A stretch of DNA of 64,000 nucleotides, from positions 127,844,640 to 127,908,639 of the forward strand of contig NC_081410.1 in NCBI RefSeq assembly GCF_030272615.1. The letters run 5' to 3'. Shown in pieces: positions 48,900 through 61,171 of the stretch (position 1 is the stretch's first letter; every line of letters begins with the position of its first letter). Under the pieces are notes generated by a model. It was not told the origin of the DNA, did no database searches, and saw nothing but the letters and a program-made list of their open reading frames with translations. This DNA comes from Cryptomeria japonica. Lineage: Eukaryota; Streptophyta; Pinopsida; Cupressales; Cupressaceae. Both the position numbers and the translations under genes were made by a program.

Positions 48900-50450
48900 C
48901 ATTTAAAAACATGTTAAAATATGGTAAAGGTTATTTTGTTTAGGTTTTCTAGCCTAGTACATTCCCTTGCCATTGACAGACATGGACCCTACTTTATCTA
49001 CAACAACCTACTTGTCCTTTCTCATTAGTCTAAGAATTTTTTTGTTTAATGAAAGCCAAGCTCAAGATCCTAGTTTATATTGAATTTTCTTATATGCCTT
49101 TACCACTTTGGAGTTTTGTTCGCAACCTTCTTAAGTCTTTGGGTCATTTATATGCCATGAACAAAATAAGTATTTTTCTTCCCACCTACAAGGTCAATTT
49201 TGCCCAAGATTCAAAAGAAAATATTAAGATTCAAATAGGAGAAAAATACTTATCTCAATGTGTACTTCACAACAATTTTGTCACCAAATTCTTTTGATGG
49301 CAACCCACTAAACATTAGATTAGGAATGGACCTTTGGTAGAAAACACCCTTCAAATTTTAAAACCCACTAAGGATAATGACAAAGCAAAACCATCATGAA
49401 TGACTCAAACAGATGGATTACAATTCATTCTAAAATATATCTTGGCCTAATTGAAAAATAGAAAACATTCTTGGACTAATTTGGTCACTACTAGATTTGT
49501 TTTAATCCTTCTCTTTTGAACAATGTTAGAAGAAGGTAAATAATTGCAAAAATATTAGCAAATTTTTGAATTGAATATATAGGATACCTTATAGCATAAT
49601 TGATCATTGGGAAGGATAAATAAAGAAATGGGAATCAAGATCCCAATCTAATTATCATAACGATGTTGTTTTCTTTATTCTCCTTCAAGGATTTTCGAAT
49701 CAATGAAAGATGGTCATCTCCAATCATTATTATCGATTGTGATGGCATGACTTCACAGATTTGAAATGTATATATTGAAGGATGATGATGAATGGTGATG
49801 CATTGAAAATACCAAGGCTTTCTTGTGGAGGAAAATGGAAGCAAAGAATCCTTGAAGACCCTCGTTGGGTATGATCAATAGAGCCTATTTTTTTTTCTTT
49901 TTTGGGGGGAGAAGGAAACTAGCATTTAGAGGGTTGATATCATATGTGCAAATTGGTCATTAATTTTGTCATTGAGTGTGGTCTTGTAAGGTAGGTGATA
50001 AATAAAGTGCTAGACTCTAACTATTTGGAGGCAACAATTTCTAATGTAGTGAATTTTGAAGTTGCCTCCATGTTTATTTTAAATGTTTCAGAATTTGTGA
50101 AGGGTAAAAGAAGTGGTGAAACTTGTCACTTGGAACATTATGAGGAGAGAGTTTAGGGGAATTAAATGTTGCTCTGGACTATATAGAGGCAACTATGTCT
50201 GCAATTTTCTTGTTGTAGGAGGGGAATTTTACAACATGGTCTATGTGGCCTCATTTAAAGAACTAGAAGCTAAATTCTTATTTTTATCTAAGGAGACAAA
50301 GAAGATACAATCCTTTACAATAGAAGGTGACAAAGAAGGCAACAATCCAAAGTTTAAATTATTTAACATGACACAACCTTTTAGAACCCTATCCCCTCAT
50401 CAAGGCGATACAATAGCAAGAGAGCCCATAAAGCGACAAATTTCATGATA
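48900..50450 (+). pseudogene. Decayed LINE remnant: ORF1 (DUF4283-like) then start of ORF2
   Basis: The frame at 49049-49297 contains VYIEFSYMPLPLWSFV and LLKSLGHLYAMN, resembling the RNA-binding DUF4283 region of plant LINE ORF1 (pattern ...LPLPLW...LG). Downstream, the frame at 50113-50448 begins MVKLVTWNI, the usual start of the LINE AP-endonuclease ORF2, with a weak FLFLSKETKK echo of the FLQETK motif. The ORF1-then-ORF2 order on one strand supports the call. Sequence outside these patches is too decayed for domain assignment. Confidence 0.45.
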
Positions 50451-53400
50451 AAAGTTGTTAATGTGGTTGGTAGAACTGCAGATGATGAGGCAAGAGCATC
50501 AAATGCAAGCACATAGTTGTTCCCCATGGAGTTATCGATGATTTAGACTCTATGTCTAGGTTGCTTTTTGGCTTGTAGTTTCTTCAATTTTTGTTGATAC
50601 TTCTAATTCATTTTATCATCTTTGGAGTAGTCAAGGTTGGACCTTCTTGAGTTTCAAGTAGGGCCTCCATAACCAATCTTTTTAGTTATTCTAGCCATAG
50701 AATCCCAATTTATTTAATATTTTCATACTTAAATGTGATTCTAGTTTACAGGTTAATATAATGGGCAAGTGATCCCACGCCCTCAATTTACATATTGAAA
50801 AATTCTCTTCAATAAATATTGTTTAAATTATTTAATACTAAAATGGCCTATATAATATTCTTTATGGACTCCATCCAATGAGAGTCCCCGAGGTTATAAA
50901 CACCTATTGTAAAACTACACTAACATCACATTGACCAATAAATAGTATATTAAGAAACAAATCTACTACCACACTTGGAGGCTACCTAATATAAACTACT
51001 AATATGGTGATCATTACAAGCTAGCAAACTTTTATAGTACTACAAATCCAATTAATTTATTTGACCAAATGTGCATTAAATTATGTATTAAAAAATAGTT
51101 TATTATATGGTCACACAAAGTAGCAATAAGTTGTCATAGTTTCACCAAATTTGTGTTTAATAAACCCTAAAAAAATTACTTCGATGCATGGGTGCATGGT
51201 GTAGTGACAATTTGTTGTGGTTCAACCAAATGTACATCTAAATATCTCTAAATAAGTTATCATAGTTTGACACCAAAGTTGTTTTATTTGAGTCCTTTTA
51301 GGGACATGGATGAGGTCCTTCATTTATAACCTCAATAGCTAGTATTGATACAAAAGTTATAATGACTATATATATATTTTAAAACATAAATGATAAAATT
51401 AATTTATTTATTTTAAACATATTATATTTTATTTAAAAATTGTATACATTTAAAATACCTAAAATTAATAAATTTATAAAATATCATTTGAACATAAATG
51501 ATTACAATAAGTTTTCTTCAGAACAAAATGTTATTCTAACAAAATAAATTTCATCCAATAAGAAGTATACATAGAAAAAATAAAAGAACTAATATTCAAT
51601 TCAAGATTTTTATAGAAACGTTAGATGGAGAGATAAAGGACCCTTATGGAAGGTTCTTTAAACCTAGATTTTCAAAAAAAAAAAAAAAACCTAAAAATAA
51701 CTTTACCTGATTTTTTTCAAAAATATAAAAAGCTAATCAAAATGTATGTGAAAGCATTTTTATAATATGCGCATTTCATTTATGCCACACATCTTTAAGC
51801 ATAATTTGCATTAATGACTTTTAAAAAAACCATTTTCACTTTGTCCTTAGTGCTAGAACTATCCAAAAACTCCAAAGATCTACTTTATAAAATAAACCAA
51901 CTCATGCTTTGTTCCTCACTAATGATTCATTAAGTTTTTTTGTCATATAGTTGTAAGAAGTCTTCATAAAACTATTGTTTCTCAAGGTTTCATTTTTAGA
52001 AGGCCTTTCAATAATTTCCAAGGTCTTGATAGGTTGGTTTCTCCACTCTATTCGACTTTTAGATTTGATTAAAATTGTGATAATTGTCTAATTGTTGGTA
52101 GTTGTAACCCTACAAGTTCCATTGAAGAAAAAAATATTTGTCAAAAAGAAAATTAAAATTTCTAAAAAAGTTATATTTGAAGATCCCAAGTGATGAGTAA
52201 TAGTTACACCACTCCAGAGTTGGTAGGTTATGCATTCCATTCTAGTTTAAAAGAACATGTAAGACAACAACTTGTTAAGCATTGGTAAACAAGGAAATAT
52301 GAATAAGAGAGAATGACATCTAAGAGATAAGAAACTAATATATACTAGAGAAACCCACGTTGGGTAAAAACTGCAAAATTGAAATGTGAATAATAAATAA
52401 AAACTCTAATCTTTTAGATCAAAGTATGACAATTGGTAGCAACATGCTCTTGACTTGGCTCAAAACAACCCCTAAGAACTCTCAAATTGACCCCTTGCCT
52501 TTTTTGTCGCAAGAGTCAAAGAAACAAAGAAAATTACAATAAAACCTCCTAGTAACTCTCAAACATGCATTAAAAACATCTAAGATGATTAAAAAACATC
52601 CCAATAAAGAGAAATATAACCTTACAATTTTTCAAAGAAATGAAAATATTGAACAAATGTGCCAAAACAGAGAAAATACAAGAAATGAACATTGAACATT
52701 GTGAACTATAAATTATTTTTCACCACCTACTACGGATTATGATTTCACCATTATGATAAAGAAGAAGAAAATTGTTTCAAATTATCTCCTTCTCCCAAAA
52801 CCCGCATTTTGATGTCACATACCACTAAATACATGTTTTAGCATTCAAGAGACTATTCCTTGTTCCAAAACATACAAAGAAGGACAAAAACTGGATTCTT
52901 TTACTAATTACTAAACATCTCATCCTGACTCAAATTTGCATTGCAGAAAGTCAAAACACCATTTGCAAATGACTATTTGCTATAGTAAAGAACGTGAAAA
53001 GATGTTACTAACTACATCACAAATTTAAAAGGATCCCCTAATATCTTGAATATGTTGAGTAAACTAAATTTAGTAACAATAAAATCTTCCTAGTGCAACC
53101 CCCTCCATTACCTTTTATAAAGGCTACTCCTTAAGCCCATATGGTGGGGATTCACAACATCTCTTGCAAAATCTAGATATCCCAATTCATCAATGGGTTC
53201 ACTTTCACCTCACTATATTCGTTACTAATGAAAGAATATTAGCAACGAGATTAAGTCAATTCGGACACAAGGATTGCGTCATCAAAATAATGGATGTTAG
53301 GTAATTCATTAACCCTAGTATAGATATTTATTTTAAATTTTCTTAGCACTCTAACAACCTCTAACAAGTAACCAAGAGTATATTCTTCCCATTCATACTA

Positions 53401-55295
53401 ACATTGACAAAGGCTAGTGACAAAAAAGACTCCACAAATCTATAAAAAAGAGCCAAACACAAGCCAATTGTGTACACTTTTATTGGCTTTCATTCAACCT
53501 AATAATAGGTCTTATCAAACTAAATTTAAGAACAAACAATTTTCCTAGACTCACTCGAGGCCTTACCAAGCTATTATAAGATTATCTACATGTTGAATTT
53601 ACCTTCTCATTTGCTCATTTGAAACAATCTAGGAAACAAGCAAACGATTTATTTTGGCCACTAATTTTGCCAAAATTTATGTAGAAGACATTAAGGAGAT
53701 TGGTGTGAGCCATATATCCAATAAATACAAATATTGGAGTACTATAAGTCAATGCACAATAGCTATATGTTATTCTAGCGTGCTCTTATCATCAATATAC
53801 TTGGCATTAAAAATAAAATACCCTTAAGGTAAGAATTATATCATAAAAAATCCCTTAAGACAATCACTACAAGGAATATCATGCTATGGGATTCAAATTT
53901 GATAGCTCACACTACCTTTGCTACTCATAAGTAGTTATCTATTATCAATGCTCTATGATTCATCTACAATTATAGATGTCTGCTATTTATAACCACTTAT
54001 CAAATAATAGTAACAAAGTGTAGACCTTTTATAAGTATGGCTACTTAAGCACTAGCTATAACTTGTTCACAAGTGACCCATTATAAAAGTCGTGTACATT
54101 GAATGTGTGTTATTTGTAATGCAAGTTGTGTGTACCACAAGCCAAATACTCCATAATACCATGAACATTATAATATCATAGATGTAGGTGCATAACATTC
54201 CACCTCTTAAATATTTTTCTCCCTTGAAACATAAGAAGAGACCAAGTGTGAGTATTTGCAAATCTATATACACTTAACAACTCTAGCTCAATAACCCATC
54301 CATCAATATGTGACCTAGATAGGTAATAAAACTTGACGATTCCATGATTCCTTCGCATTTCCCTAATTCCAAGCTTGTCCGTAATTATTGTTCCTCTAAT
54401 ATTATGCATAAGTAAAATTGTTACTCTTTTCTATTCTAAGTATTTCCATAGCCATTACTCTTTAGATGGCAAGCAAATACTTTGTGTTTATTCCTTTGAT
54501 TCTATGTATATCTATAGTCATTACTACTCTAATCCTCCATGATGTCTCCATGATTGATGTCCTCATGCAAAATGGATATTTATATACAACAACCTTCTTA
54601 GCTTTTCTCCTTTCATTTCCAAACTTTTCAACATTATCTTCCACTCACTACTTTGGATCTTGAATAAACAAAGGGTATTATAAGCTTCATTTGCACTTGG
54701 AGTATCCAAGTCTTCATTGATACTTTTCAAAATCTTCCTTGTGCTCTCCTTCAAATTATTTATTGTTCTTTTATGTGCTCTTTATTAGATCACTCCTCAT
54801 TATATTCTTCTAATTGTCCTTGTCTTATTATGATCTTATGTATATTATCTATTGTCTTCTTTAGATTAATTGAAATACACTTTCTACTCCTTGTCAAACT
54901 CTTCATTTTATTCTTCATAATTCTTTTCATGCTCTTTTGTATCCTTCTCCTCATGTTGTGATAAGCAATACCTCCAAGATCAACTTAGCTTTCCCATTCT
55001 AAAAACTAATTAACTTCTTTACACATTGATGTTAACAATTTATAAATAACCTAAGAGATCCAAAACAATATCTAACCCATTTTAGAAAATAAAAAGAAAA
55101 TTTGACGACAAAATATTCCATACTTGAACATTCTCACAAAAGATGTGTGACTCCATGATATTTCTTTGTTTCATCTTGCTATCCCTTAAACAATTCCAAG
55201 CTAATGAATCTATAAATGCTACTAGACTTATGGAAACTGTTATCACAAAAGCTTGCACCCTTGTTGAGCTATCAACTCAATAACCTTGTGAAACA
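50451..55295. other. Long AT-rich intergenic stretch, no recognised gene
   Basis: Almost 5 kb with only short unconnected frames and pyrimidine-rich runs (54460-54960). The part nearest 50450 may be further decayed LINE sequence. Confidence 0.45.
55290..55295. repeat. Left target-site duplication of the solo LTR (GAAACA)
   Basis: GAAACA precedes the LTR and recurs exactly at 57129-57134. Confidence 0.5.
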
Positions 55296-55892
55296 TGGAA
55301 ACAACCCCGAAGTGTGGGACCTTGCGCAAGGGGGTTGAATCTCCGAAGAAGGTCGGCTTCCTTCTCAATCCAGGTGCAGGTGTTGAACCAACTCAAGACT
55401 TCAAAACTAACTCCTAAGCCTATCCTAACAACTTGCAAAGGTAAAGGGAAGAGAGAATGCTTGAAATAGAAGGAGGTGATGCACCAGGAAGAGATTATTC
55501 CTCTCCCCACCGAAATGACACAAAGAATTAACTGGAACACCCAGGAGATGCACAATCTTCAGTTGCATGAGTGACTCCAATGCATGTATGGAGGTTAGAA
55601 TTCGCTAAGTGTCAAGAGGGGAGAAGGATTCCCACAAGTCACGGCCAGAAAACAAGTTAACACAACATATGTGGAGAGAAAAGCCACAAGACATACACCT
55701 ATGGTGAAGGTAAGAAAACATACACAACATACATAGGTTGAAAGAAGGCAAGAATGGTGGTTTTCAATTAATTATAAGGCCAATGGCCAAACATACAGTT
55801 GCATAAATGCAAGATAAATACAAGAGAAGTGGGAGAGCATGGAATAGCTCAAGCCAACAGGGAGAGAACCCTTTACAATGAGGCTTAACAAC

Positions 55893-55903
55893 CTTTATAT
55901 AGA
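55893..55903 (-). promoter_or_regulatory. TATA box of the solo LTR
   Basis: CTATATAAAGG on the minus strand, downstream of the U3 repeat array. Confidence 0.55.
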
Positions 55904-56219
55904 AGAGGTTACAAGGGTGATCATGACCCTTGCATGTCAATCTGGAAGTGCAGGTAAGTGCATGCACTTGACTTGTACATGCAAGCAACCTAGCCATACC
56001 ACAAAGGGCAACCCTGAGAAGGTGGATTGACTGACTTTCCAAAGTCAGAGCATGCAGTCATGACACAAGTCACCAAGCATGGCCCCGTACCTCCCTTGAT
56101 GGAAATCCTGCCAAAAACATTAAATGCACCCTTGTGGCTCCACAAAAGAAAGTGCATAAGTCACCAAAACTGTCAGAGCATTTAAAGCCTTGAGTGTTGA
56201 TCACGCCATCCAGAAGTGT

Positions 56220-57005
56220 AGCCAGTCGAAAGGAAGTTCGGGGACTTCGGAAGCTCGGGCTCCCGAAGTGGGGAAGACAAGGGAAAACTTCGGAACCTCG
56301 GGCTTCTAGAGTTTCGGGAGAGAAGAAAAGAAATGCAGAAAGGAACTCTAGAACCTTGGGGTTTCGGAGTTTTGGAGAACTAGAAGAAGGCTAAGGAAAG
56401 AACTTGGGAACCTGGGGGTTTCGGAGTTCCAAGGTTGAAGAACTAGGAACTTGGGAACCTAGGGGTTCCGGGGTTGAAGAACTAAGGAACTTGGGAACCT
56501 GGGGATTCTGGAGTCCGGGGTTGAAGAACTAGGAACTTGGGAACCTGGGGATTCTGGAGTCCGGGGTTGAAGAACTTAGGAACTTGGGAACCTGGGGGTT
56601 CCGGAGTTTCGGTGTTGAAGAACGAGGAACTTGGGAACCTGGGGGTTCTGGAGTTATGGGGTTGAAGAACTAAAGAACTTGGGAACCTAGGGGTTTTGGG
56701 TTTGAAGAACTAGGAACTTGGGAACTTGGGGGTCCTGGGGGTTCTGAAGTTTCGGGGTTGAAGAACTTAGGAACTTGGGAACCTGAGGGTTCCGGAGTTC
56801 CAAGGTTGAGGAAGAGAAGACCTAGGAACTTCGGAGACCTGGGTCACCGAAGTTGGCAAGACTTAGCAACTTGGGAACTTCGGGGTTCCGAAGTTCCAAG
56901 GCAAGAGAACAAGAGACCAAGGAAGGGAACTTCAAAACCTCGGGGTTTCGGAGTTCCGGGAAAGAGAGAGGAAGAGAAGGCTTGGGAAAGGAACTTCCGA
57001 CAAGA
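56220..57005. repeat. GC-rich ~47-bp minisatellite in the U3 of the solo LTR
   Basis: GAACTTGGGAAC starts at 56400, 56447, 56487, 56533, 56580, 56627, 56675, 56714 and 56771: units mostly 46-48 bp with variants of 39, 40 and 57. More diverged units (CTTCGGAACCTCGGG, CCGAAGT) extend on both sides. All the short open frames here are by-products of the repeat. Confidence 0.9.
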
Positions 57006-57134
57006 CAACACTTCATACTTTATGATTCCATCATCTTCTCTTGGATCAAATTGGGGCAGCGCTGGTCCATGGAACATATCTCTGATCGGTTCTCACTTAT
57101 GGACCAAGGGTGTCATAAAATGACAACAGAAACA

Positions 57135-58003
57135 TCAACATTCTTCTTTTGAATTCATCATTAATTCTACAATATTGAAGCTTCCTTGGTAGAAAACAAC
57201 ATATTTGAACATTTTTCTTTCTTTTCTCAATCTAATATTTTTATTTTCTTCCTTGTCCTTTTGACATATTTTTGTGCTTCTTATATTTGTTCAACTAAAT
57301 AAAATGATCCTTATGAAATTTATATCTATTTTAAACTTCATCCATATAGTGTTAATGGAATTGTATCTTTTTTAAATGCGGATCTCTATTATCAGTCATT
57401 AATGCCAATATTACCCCTAGAAACTTTGATTTCCATGGCTTATAATTTATATAGAAACTAAGTTTTATAGAAAATATGTCTTCAATGTAGTTCATCCATA
57501 CCAAAAATATAAACATGGTCAAACTAGTGGACAAGTGCATCTAAATTTTTCCTTTACAATGCAAAATTAGCACTTGAAAATTGCTTACTTGGATTGCAAT
57601 ATATGAATATTCTCCATAGGGTCACCACCATAGAAGAAAAAGAATAATAATCCAAGTAGCAAAAACACCAAATTTATGGCATTGATTCCTCATGGATGCC
57701 TAGAATTTTAATCATAGACACTTTTCAAAAATCTCTAGAAAAATTATTTTTAATAACATATAAATCACTTTAATCTAATCACCGCTAAAAGAACAAATTC
57801 CAATAAGTCCTATTGATTTTTCTAAAAAAATAAGCAAAAGTAATCCTATGTTTGGAAACAAACTTCTCACAATTCAATCAAACTATTGCTTCAATAACAC
57901 TTATTGTGAACCACACATCCAATACACTAAAATATAACCCCAAAAAAGCACATTTCATACATGGCACTTTTACCAAATAATAGAAAAATCTTTACACGTT
58001 AAG
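57135..58003. other. Intergenic, AT-rich, no recognised feature
   Basis: Short unconnected frames only. Confidence 0.5.
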
Positions 58004-58016
58004 TTGACTTGTAGTG

Positions 58017-58396
58017 GGGGTTCTTCCCATAGTGTGTTGGTTAAGTGGTGGTGGTGTTGCTGTGACCACCAAGGTTCAAACCCCTGCTGGACCATTGTGA
58101 TAGCAGGCCTGTGCTTTCATTGATCCAATGTGCTTGTGGGTTTGAGCCTTAACATTGTTAAATGGGGATGAGGTCCCCTATTTGTGATTGTAGGCTTGTG
58201 CCTTCATTGATCCAATGTGCTCACGGTTTTGAGCCTTAGCATTGTTAAATGGGGATGAGATCCCCTATTTGTGACCTCACTAATTAATAGCTTTGGGTCA
58301 AAAGTGTTTCACGTGGTATCGGAGGGTGTATCGTGCTAGTGTCATTGGTCACGTTAAAAAGTTTACCCAACACTTTAAAATAAAAAGAAGAAGACA
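58017..58396 (+). mobile_element. tRNA-derived SINE with internal 87-bp tandem duplication
   Basis: TTGACTTGTAGTG (58004-58016) and TTGACTTGTAATG (58397-58409) are the target-site duplication. The head carries pol III A-box-like TGGTTAAGTGGT and B-box GGTTCAAACCC. The 87-bp segment starting near 58095 (TTGTGAT … ATCCAATGTGC … AATGGGGATGAG) is repeated at 58182. The tail is A-rich. The 3' domain (GTCATTGGTCACGTTAAA) matches the short SINE at 33298-33436. Confidence 0.82.
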
Positions 58397-58409
58397 TTGA
58401 CTTGTAATG

Positions 58410-59690
58410 AAATATAACTTATCCCACAATGACCCATTATAAATATTATCAATGAGCCCAATCTAAAAATGAGTTATATGCACCACAAGATAGCTATTGA
58501 ATAACACCAAAACTATCATGATATCAAGGCTGAAACATACAACTTTGTCCCACTTGTGAGACATTGTGTTTTTGGCTTGATCGCATATTTTATTCATGAT
58601 GTGGTACCTTTAGAAAGGCACAAGGGAACATATATATGATAAACAACATAAAATGGTCAATATAATATGTTTTAAAACCAAAATTTGTTCTAATACTGAG
58701 TTGCTAATGCTATTGTTGAAATAAACTTGGAAGAATCATTGAAGGAGCTTAAACTCTAATGGACAACCAATAATATTGAAGTTGAGCGCCAACCTTGTGG
58801 AACAATCTAAATAGAAATTTGAGGAGTGAAGAAAGCCATCATTTCTTATTTGGAATTACATAACGTATACATCTCTTAAAAGTGCGGCAATGAGCCTTGA
58901 CCCATTTTTTTGTGTCAAATAGATTAAAATTGAAGTATTGTTGCAAATTAGCAAATAGTAGTTTGATTTGGTTTTATCATTGATTCAAGGCTTTTCATAT
59001 GGTGTATGTAGTATGAGTGGCAGTCTGCACATCATACTTTTCTTGGCATGCGTACTACTAATAGCAAAATATTTATTTATTAGCTTTGGCTTCATTATTT
59101 TCTATATGCCCAAACACATAAACTCGTGGTTTATAGATCAATTTATGATTGACCTCCCGATTTTGGTAGTTGTCACAAACTATAAGGTTTTGTGCTTATG
59201 CCACTTCTATAAATAGCTAAATTCTAGTTTATCTATGAAAAAACACTCCTCCAATAGAGAGTGACAAATGTTATTTTATTTGTGATTTGGGGAGGCATAG
59301 GGATCAAACTATGGACCATACTTACTAGGAACCTGAGTTCAAGCTTAGTTTTGTAACTAATTGCAGGAGGAATTACCCCAGCTCTAAGAACAGTAAATGT
59401 CCAATAAGAGGGTTTGCCCTACCCAATTATGCATTGGTTCAAACACCAAGTAGCAAACATAGAAGAAAATTGAAAAACAAAATTAATTTCCGTTGTAAAA
59501 CAAGAATAAGCCTCTTCTATAAATAAGTCCTAGCCAAATATATCAAATCCTGTTTAAATAAGTCCTAGCCAACTTGAGTATGTCCACTGAAACAACCGCA
59601 AATCTTAATGTCTTCCAACTTGACTTGTTATACTTTAAAAAAGTATTTTCTTTTTTTTTTAACTTCAATTTCAAAAGTGAATGTTTTGGG
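58410..59690. other. Intergenic, no recognised feature
   Basis: AT-rich sequence with short frames only. Confidence 0.5.
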
Positions 59691-59890
59691 GGCTGGGAGG
59701 CTCTCTGTCATCCCCAGATGGTCAAGGGACGCCCAAGCATACTGCAGCCATCTCCAAGACAATGCAAGGACTCCTTGGCAAGGAATGCCCAAGCATTCCC
59801 TAGCTGTCCCAGGGATGGCAAGGGGTCCCTTGGCTGTCCCAAGGATAGCAGGGATGGCAGGGAGCCCCCTAGCCACCCCTTGCAAGTGGA
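59691..59890. repeat. GC-rich block with direct and inverted GGGATGGCA/CCAAGG words
   Basis: About 200 bases of locally high GC containing repeated CCTTGGC(T/A), GGGATGGCA, GCCCAAGCAT and their complements. Frames are open on both strands at once, which is typical of low-complexity GC-rich repeats rather than of a gene. It may be the core of a small unrecognised DNA element. Confidence 0.5.
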
Positions 59891-60905
59891 TTCCTATTGG
59901 TGGTGATGGAGAGGCATTCAGAGGTCTCATCAAACTCTGGGTTTTTTGGGTGAGGCATGCATCCATCTGGAACATTGGTTTTGACCAAATCCAATTCCAA
60001 GCCCAAAATGGGTTTATTAAGTCCAAGCCAAGTTCAAAATTGATGCTCAGTGGTGGCTCTTTGAATACTTTGGTATAAATCATAGAAGAAGAAATGAATT
60101 TGCTCTCTGAAAAAGACAATTATTGACTCTTCAATTTGCCCAGAATTCCGTACAATTTTTAAATGTCATAAGGTGTTATTCTCACTAGAACACCATTCAC
60201 ATATTCCAAGTGGCCAAACGGATTGAAAGTTGCACCTAAATGTTGTCGTTAATTTGTTGAAGACTAATGATTACTACCTTTTGGTTTGTGGTCACCATAA
60301 TTGTTGCTGCAAATCTGAGAATCTATGGGTGTGGAGAGATAGCTTAGCAACATGATCATGTGCTTCACAACATTCTCATGTATTTTTACGACTCACTGAA
60401 CCAGATGCTCATATTTTGGTTCTGTACGTGTATAATATAATATAAACTCATACATATAGTGTATGTAATATATGCTTTTAACTGTTTTCCTATGATGTAA
60501 TATTAACAAGTCAATCAAATATTGAAACATGATAAATCTTATACCATAGTAGCAAAAAAAAATCTCAGGATTGATTCAACAAACCAAAAGATAAATATTT
60601 TATGAATTAATGAAATTTAATCTGTAAAAAATTGGGAAGGAAAAATATTTCAACAAATTCATAAAATTAAAGAAATATTTTTAAAAAAAAATTCAAACCA
60701 AATCAAAATCAAATCACGATTTGCACATAGAATTGGCATGAAATCACAATTTTTGATAAAATTATACTTTCCTTGCACGTTGAGATTTCTGCCTGATTCT
60801 GAAAAAAAAAAGGTCATTAAATTGTATAGAGTCTGAACCACAATCTCTTCCAGACATTTTCTACTATGGGACTCTAGACATTAGGTTGATAACATTGGTT
60901 TTGAA

Positions 60906-61171
60906 TTTTGCATGGTAAAGGTGGGGATATATGGATGTTGAAATATTGTGAAGCTTAACATATAACCTATTCATATATGTAGCAAACTTACATTCCTGTT
61001 CTGCCGAAACTCTGCTGAGGTTTTAAATATCAGTTGATTTGTTGTCACTGTGTATTTTGCATGGTGAAGGTAGGGATATATGGATGTTGAAATCTTGTGA
61101 AGCTTAACATATAACCTATTCATGTATGTAGCGAACTTACATTCCTGTTCTGCCAAAACTTTGTTGAGGAT
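60906..61171. repeat. Direct duplication, two ~115-bp units at 149-bp spacing
   Basis: TTTTGCATGGT(A/G)AAGGT at 60906 and 61055 begins two nearly identical stretches running to CATTCCTGTTCTGCC(G/A)AAAC and a little beyond, separated by about 34 unrelated bases. Confidence 0.9.

Larger units (their letters stand above)
55296..57128 (-). mobile_element. Solo LTR, minus strand, with minisatellite-bearing U3
   Basis: It starts TGGAAACAACCCC and ends ATGACAACA on the plus strand (TG…CA) and is flanked by GAAACA on both sides. Read on the minus strand it begins TGTTGTCATTTTATGACACC, has a GC-rich repeat array, then a CTATATAAAGG box (55893-55903), then some 600 bases of R/U5-like sequence ending GTTGTTTCCA. 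No primer site, gag or pol adjoins, so it is best explained as the product of LTR-LTR recombination. Size and layout fit a Ty3-gypsy type, but the superfamily cannot be decided from an LTR. Confidence 0.6.

Noticed and set aside
54462-54961. Hydrophobic plus-strand frames resembling membrane peptides
   Set aside because: The sequence is a pyrimidine-rich, T-rich tract that yields Leu/Phe/Ile codons by composition; no start context or homology.
56758-57152. Frames of 121 and 99 codons with RPRNFG/KPRGFG-like repeats
   Set aside because: They are translations of the 47-bp minisatellite in several frames; the unit length is not a multiple of three and varies.
59574-60119. Frames of 110, 156 and 163 codons on both strands
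   Set aside because: They overlap one another across a GC-rich repeat block; simultaneous openness on both strands reflects composition. No motif is present.
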